Origin: an uncultured Clostridium sp. | GTDB lineage: Bacteria > Bacillota > Clostridia > TANB77 > CAG-508 | NCBI GenBank assembly: GCA_947057505.1 | Contig: CAMSEM010000002.1 | Location: 1-43,614 of the forward strand | DNA length: 43,614 nucleotides | Direction of reading: 5' to 3' | Shown: positions 41,853 through 43,614 of the stretch, piece after piece | How positions within the stretch are numbered: position 1 is the first letter of the stretch | How the letters are laid out: every line of letters begins with the position of its first letter | Notes under the pieces: generated by a model | The model's database searches: none | Told to the model about the DNA's origin: nothing | What the model saw: only the letters and a program-made list of their open reading frames with translations | Made by a program: the position numbers and the translations under genes

Positions 41853-42392
41853 TTAGTTTTGAAATGGCATTCCTAATAAAGATAATAACGCTTTTGCTTC
41901 TTCATCTGTCTTAGCTGTAGTAACAAATATAATATCCATACCTCTAATTTTGTCAATTTTATCATATTCGATTTCAGGGAAAATTAATTGTTCTTTAATT
42001 CCCATTGAGTAATTTCCTCTACCATCAAATGAGTTATTAGATACTCCTCTAAAATCTCTTACTCTTGGTAATGCTACATTAAATAGTTTGTATGCAAAAT
42101 CATACATTTTTCCACTTCTTAATGTAACTTTGCAACCAATATTAACACCTTCTCTAATTTTGAAAGCAGCAATTGCTTTTTTTGCTTTTGTTATAATTGG
42201 TTTTTGTCCTGTTATAATTGTTAAGTCATTAATTGTATTATCTAATGCTTTTGGATTGTCTTTCATATCTCCTAAGCCAACGTTAATTACTATTTTTTCT
42301 AGTGTTGGTACTTCCATAACTGATTTATAGTTAAATTTTTTCATCATTGCTGGCACGATTTCTTTTTGATATTGTTCTTTTAATATTTCCAT
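41853..42392 (-). CDS. rplE: 50S ribosomal protein L5
   Basis: L5 binds 5S rRNA and forms a bridge to the 30S head. The 179-residue protein has EQYQKEIVPAMMKKFNYKSV, EKIVINVGLGDMKDNPKALD, GQKPIITKAKKAIAAFKIRE, LPRVRDFRGVSNNSFDGRGN and ends LLSLLGMPFQN. AGGAGG precedes the ATG after rplX. Normal length and no defect. Confidence 0.98.
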   Translation of the reverse strand: MEILKEQYQKEIVPAMMKKFNYKSVMEVPTLEKIVINVGLGDMKDNPKALDNTINDLTIITGQKPIITKAKKAIAAFKIREGVNIGCKVTLRSGKMYDFAYKLFNVALPRVRDFRGVSNNSFDGRGNYSMGIKEQLIFPEIEYDKIDKIRGMDIIFVTTAKTDEEAKALLSLLGMPFQN

Positions 42393-42414
42393 AAGTCTAT
42401 TTTAGACCTCCTTT

Positions 42415-42723
42415 CTATTTTAATTTATTTCCACATTTTCTACAAATACGTACTTTTGTATCTCCTTCTACTACATAACCTACTTTTGTTGCTTTGTTGC
42501 ATTTAGGACATACTACGTTTACTTTACAACTATGTATGCTGCATTCTACTGGAATAATTCCGCCTTCTTCACCTTGTTTTCTAGGTTTAACGTGTTTTTT
42601 ACGGATGTTAACACCTTTCACAATAATTTTTTGTGTTTTTGGTATTACTTCTAAAACTTCTCCTGTTTTACCTTTATCATTTCCAGATAGAACTTTTACG
42701 GTATCACCTTTTTTTATTTTCAT
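42415..42723 (-). CDS. rplX: 50S ribosomal protein L24
   Basis: L24 starts 50S assembly. The 102-residue protein has the KOW motif GDTVKVLSGNDKGKTGEVLE at the N-terminus, VNIRKKHVKPRKQGEEGGII, and a C-terminal pair CPKC / CRKC that looks like a zinc ribbon. Length is normal. AGAGGTG precedes the ATG. Confidence 0.98.
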   Translation of the reverse strand: MKIKKGDTVKVLSGNDKGKTGEVLEVIPKTQKIIVKGVNIRKKHVKPRKQGEEGGIIPVECSIHSCKVNVVCPKCNKATKVGYVVEGDTKVRICRKCGNKLK

Positions 42724-42873
42724 TTTATTTTCACCTCTTTAATTTACAGTTTTTATGAACTTTTGGTAATTTTGAATTTTAGTATTTCAAGCTTCGATTT
42801 TGTATTTATATGAGCTCACACAGCCTTTTATGGCAGTCTTGGCTAACAAATATTTGAAGCTTTTCATATGTTT
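42724..42873 (-). other. rplN-rplX gap with partial inverted repeat
   Basis: The 150-nt gap contains AAGCTTC (about 42790-42796) and GAAGCTT (about 42855-42861) as outer arms with partly complementary T/A-rich flanks, enclosing a GC-richer centre (GAGCTCACACAGCC, GGCAGTCTTGGC). No reading frame is supported. It may be a structured operon spacer. Confidence 0.4.
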
Positions 42874-43242
42874 TTAAAGAACCTCTGGAGCTAGAGATAA
42901 AATTTTCATATACTCTCCATCTCTTAATTCTCTTGCTACTGGTCCAAAAATACGAGTTCCTTTTGGTGTTTTGTCATCTTTTATAATAACTGCAGCGTTT
43001 TCATCAAATCTTACATAAGAACCATCTGCTCTACGAACAGGTTTCTTTGTTCTTACTACAACAGCTTTTACAACGTCTCCTTTTTTAACAACACCACCTG
43101 GTGTAGCTGTTTTTACAGATGCAACAATAATATCGCCTACTCCAGCATATTTTCTATATGAGCCACCTAAACATCTAATACACATAATTTCTTTTGCACC
43201 AGTGTTATCAGCAACTTTTAAAATACTTTGTTGTTGTACCAT
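42874..43242 (-). CDS. rplN: 50S ribosomal protein L14
   Basis: L14 contacts the 30S subunit. The 122-residue protein starts MVQQQSILKVADNTGAKEIM and has CIRCLGGSYRKYAGVGDIIV, VVVRTKKPVRRADGSYVRFD and ends GPVARELRDGEYMKILSLAP then EVL. Length is exact for the family. GAAAGGAG precedes the ATG. Confidence 0.98.
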   Translation of the reverse strand: MVQQQSILKVADNTGAKEIMCIRCLGGSYRKYAGVGDIIVASVKTATPGGVVKKGDVVKAVVVRTKKPVRRADGSYVRFDENAAVIIKDDKTPKGTRIFGPVARELRDGEYMKILSLAPEVL

Positions 43243-43334
43243 TTTCTTTCTCCTTTCTAGTACTCTATAGGGAAACTGTTCTTTCCCTGGTAACTACTCC
43301 AAGGTATATTCCTTTAGAGTTTAGTTCCTCTTTC
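43243..43334 (-). promoter_or_regulatory. rpsQ-rplN gap with two small hairpins
   Basis: AGGGAAA / TTTCCCT (about 43268-43289) forms a clear hairpin and CTCTAAAGG / CCTTGGAG a weaker one upstream. They could be operon-internal control or processing structures; no T-run follows either. Confidence 0.35.
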
Positions 43335-43598
43335 TTATTTTATAATTGCCTTTTCTATAACTTCAACTACTCTCCATCTTTTATCTTTAGAAAGTGGTCT
43401 TGTTTCCATTACTTTTACTTTATCACCGATTTGGCAAACGTTTTCTTCATCATGTGCTTTTAATTTATAAGTTCTTTTTACTGTTTTACCATATACTTTA
43501 TGACTAACACTAGTTTCAACAGCAACTACTACTGTTTTATCCATCTTATTTGATGTAACTGTACCAATCATTATTTTACGAAGATTTCTTTCTTCCAT
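43335..43598 (-). CDS. rpsQ: 30S ribosomal protein S17
   Basis: S17 binds the 5' domain of 16S rRNA. The 87-residue OB-fold protein has RKIMIGTVTSNKMDKTVVVA, VSHKVYGKTVKRTYKLKAHD and CQIGDKVKVMETRPLSKDKR, ending WRVVEVIEKAIIK. The ATG is at 43598 with GAAAGGAGA upstream at the window edge, so the gene is complete. It is the most upstream gene of the ribosomal cluster in view. Confidence 0.98.
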   Translation of the reverse strand: MEERNLRKIMIGTVTSNKMDKTVVVAVETSVSHKVYGKTVKRTYKLKAHDEENVCQIGDKVKVMETRPLSKDKRWRVVEVIEKAIIK

Positions 43599-43614
43599 TT
43601 AGATTTCTCCTTTC

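Noticed and set aside
1..43614. CRISPR arrays, tRNA or rRNA genes, insertion sequences
   Set aside because: Looked for on both strands; no direct-repeat array, cloverleaf or transposase frame was found.

Overview
The window is AT-rich DNA from an endospore-forming Firmicute, most likely an uncultured gut-type member of the Clostridia. Signs of this are spoIVA, a gerKA-gerKB-gerKC germination operon, a SleB-type cortex hydrolase, formate-tetrahydrofolate ligase with FolD, zinc-type S14 and L36, and prepilin-like surface proteins with the SUMF-like C-terminal domain common in gut Clostridia. No tRNA, rRNA, CRISPR array, insertion sequence or integrase was seen.

Layout. 1-2.3 kb: start of a TerD-family gene, an unrecognised gene and sleB. 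2.3-8.4 kb (minus): fhs, a divergent-PAP2 membrane protein, xseB, a membrane-anchored orphan, xseA, nusB, and the DUF2273/amaP/asp23 envelope cluster. 8.4-14.2 kb (minus): fmt, def, priA, then rpoZ and gmk, the usual cluster but interrupted by a GC-richer orphan gene. 14.3-17.9 kb: a Lys-rich membrane protein, rsmE, dprA, folD. 18-21.4 kb: two prepilin/SUMF-like surface proteins. 21.8-28.9 kb (plus): a small bicistron, spoIVA, gerKA, gerKB, gerKC and a 56-residue membrane protein. 29-32 kb: orphan, rnr, secG. 32.2-43.6 kb (minus): the alpha and spc ribosomal-protein clusters from rplQ back to rpsQ, with rpoA, rpmJ, infA, map, adk and secY; rpmD is missing.

Main observation. Eight genes (amaP, priA, two surface proteins, spoIVA, gerKA, gerKC, a 56-residue membrane protein) are open only if the reading frame moves +1 at a total of eleven points. 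All eleven have the same form: an in-frame CGG triplet whose C is surplus and whose GG begins a glycine codon, so the quadruplet CGGN stands where one glycine is expected. In PriA and SpoIVA this glycine is the Walker A glycine before Lys. Repaired lengths fit the families (SpoIVA 493, PriA 751, AmaP 185, GerKC 411 residues). By eye, no recognisable conserved gene here uses CGG as a sense arginine codon, while about 29 out-of-frame CGGs (for example AAC-GGT) cause no disruption. Five in-frame CGGs without a shift lie in four orphan genes and are the main counter-evidence. The pattern suggests systematic +1 recoding at a vacant or rare CGG codon, or a quadruplet-reading tRNA-Gly. A systematic sequencing artefact must still be excluded.

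Secondary points are short GCTAA/TTAGC hairpins between Shine-Dalgarno and start codon of secG, infA and xseB, structured segments inside the ribosomal-protein operon, a three-way-junction palindrome between secG and rnr, and one surface-gene frame break at a G6 tract that the CGG rule does not explain. All counts were made by eye.
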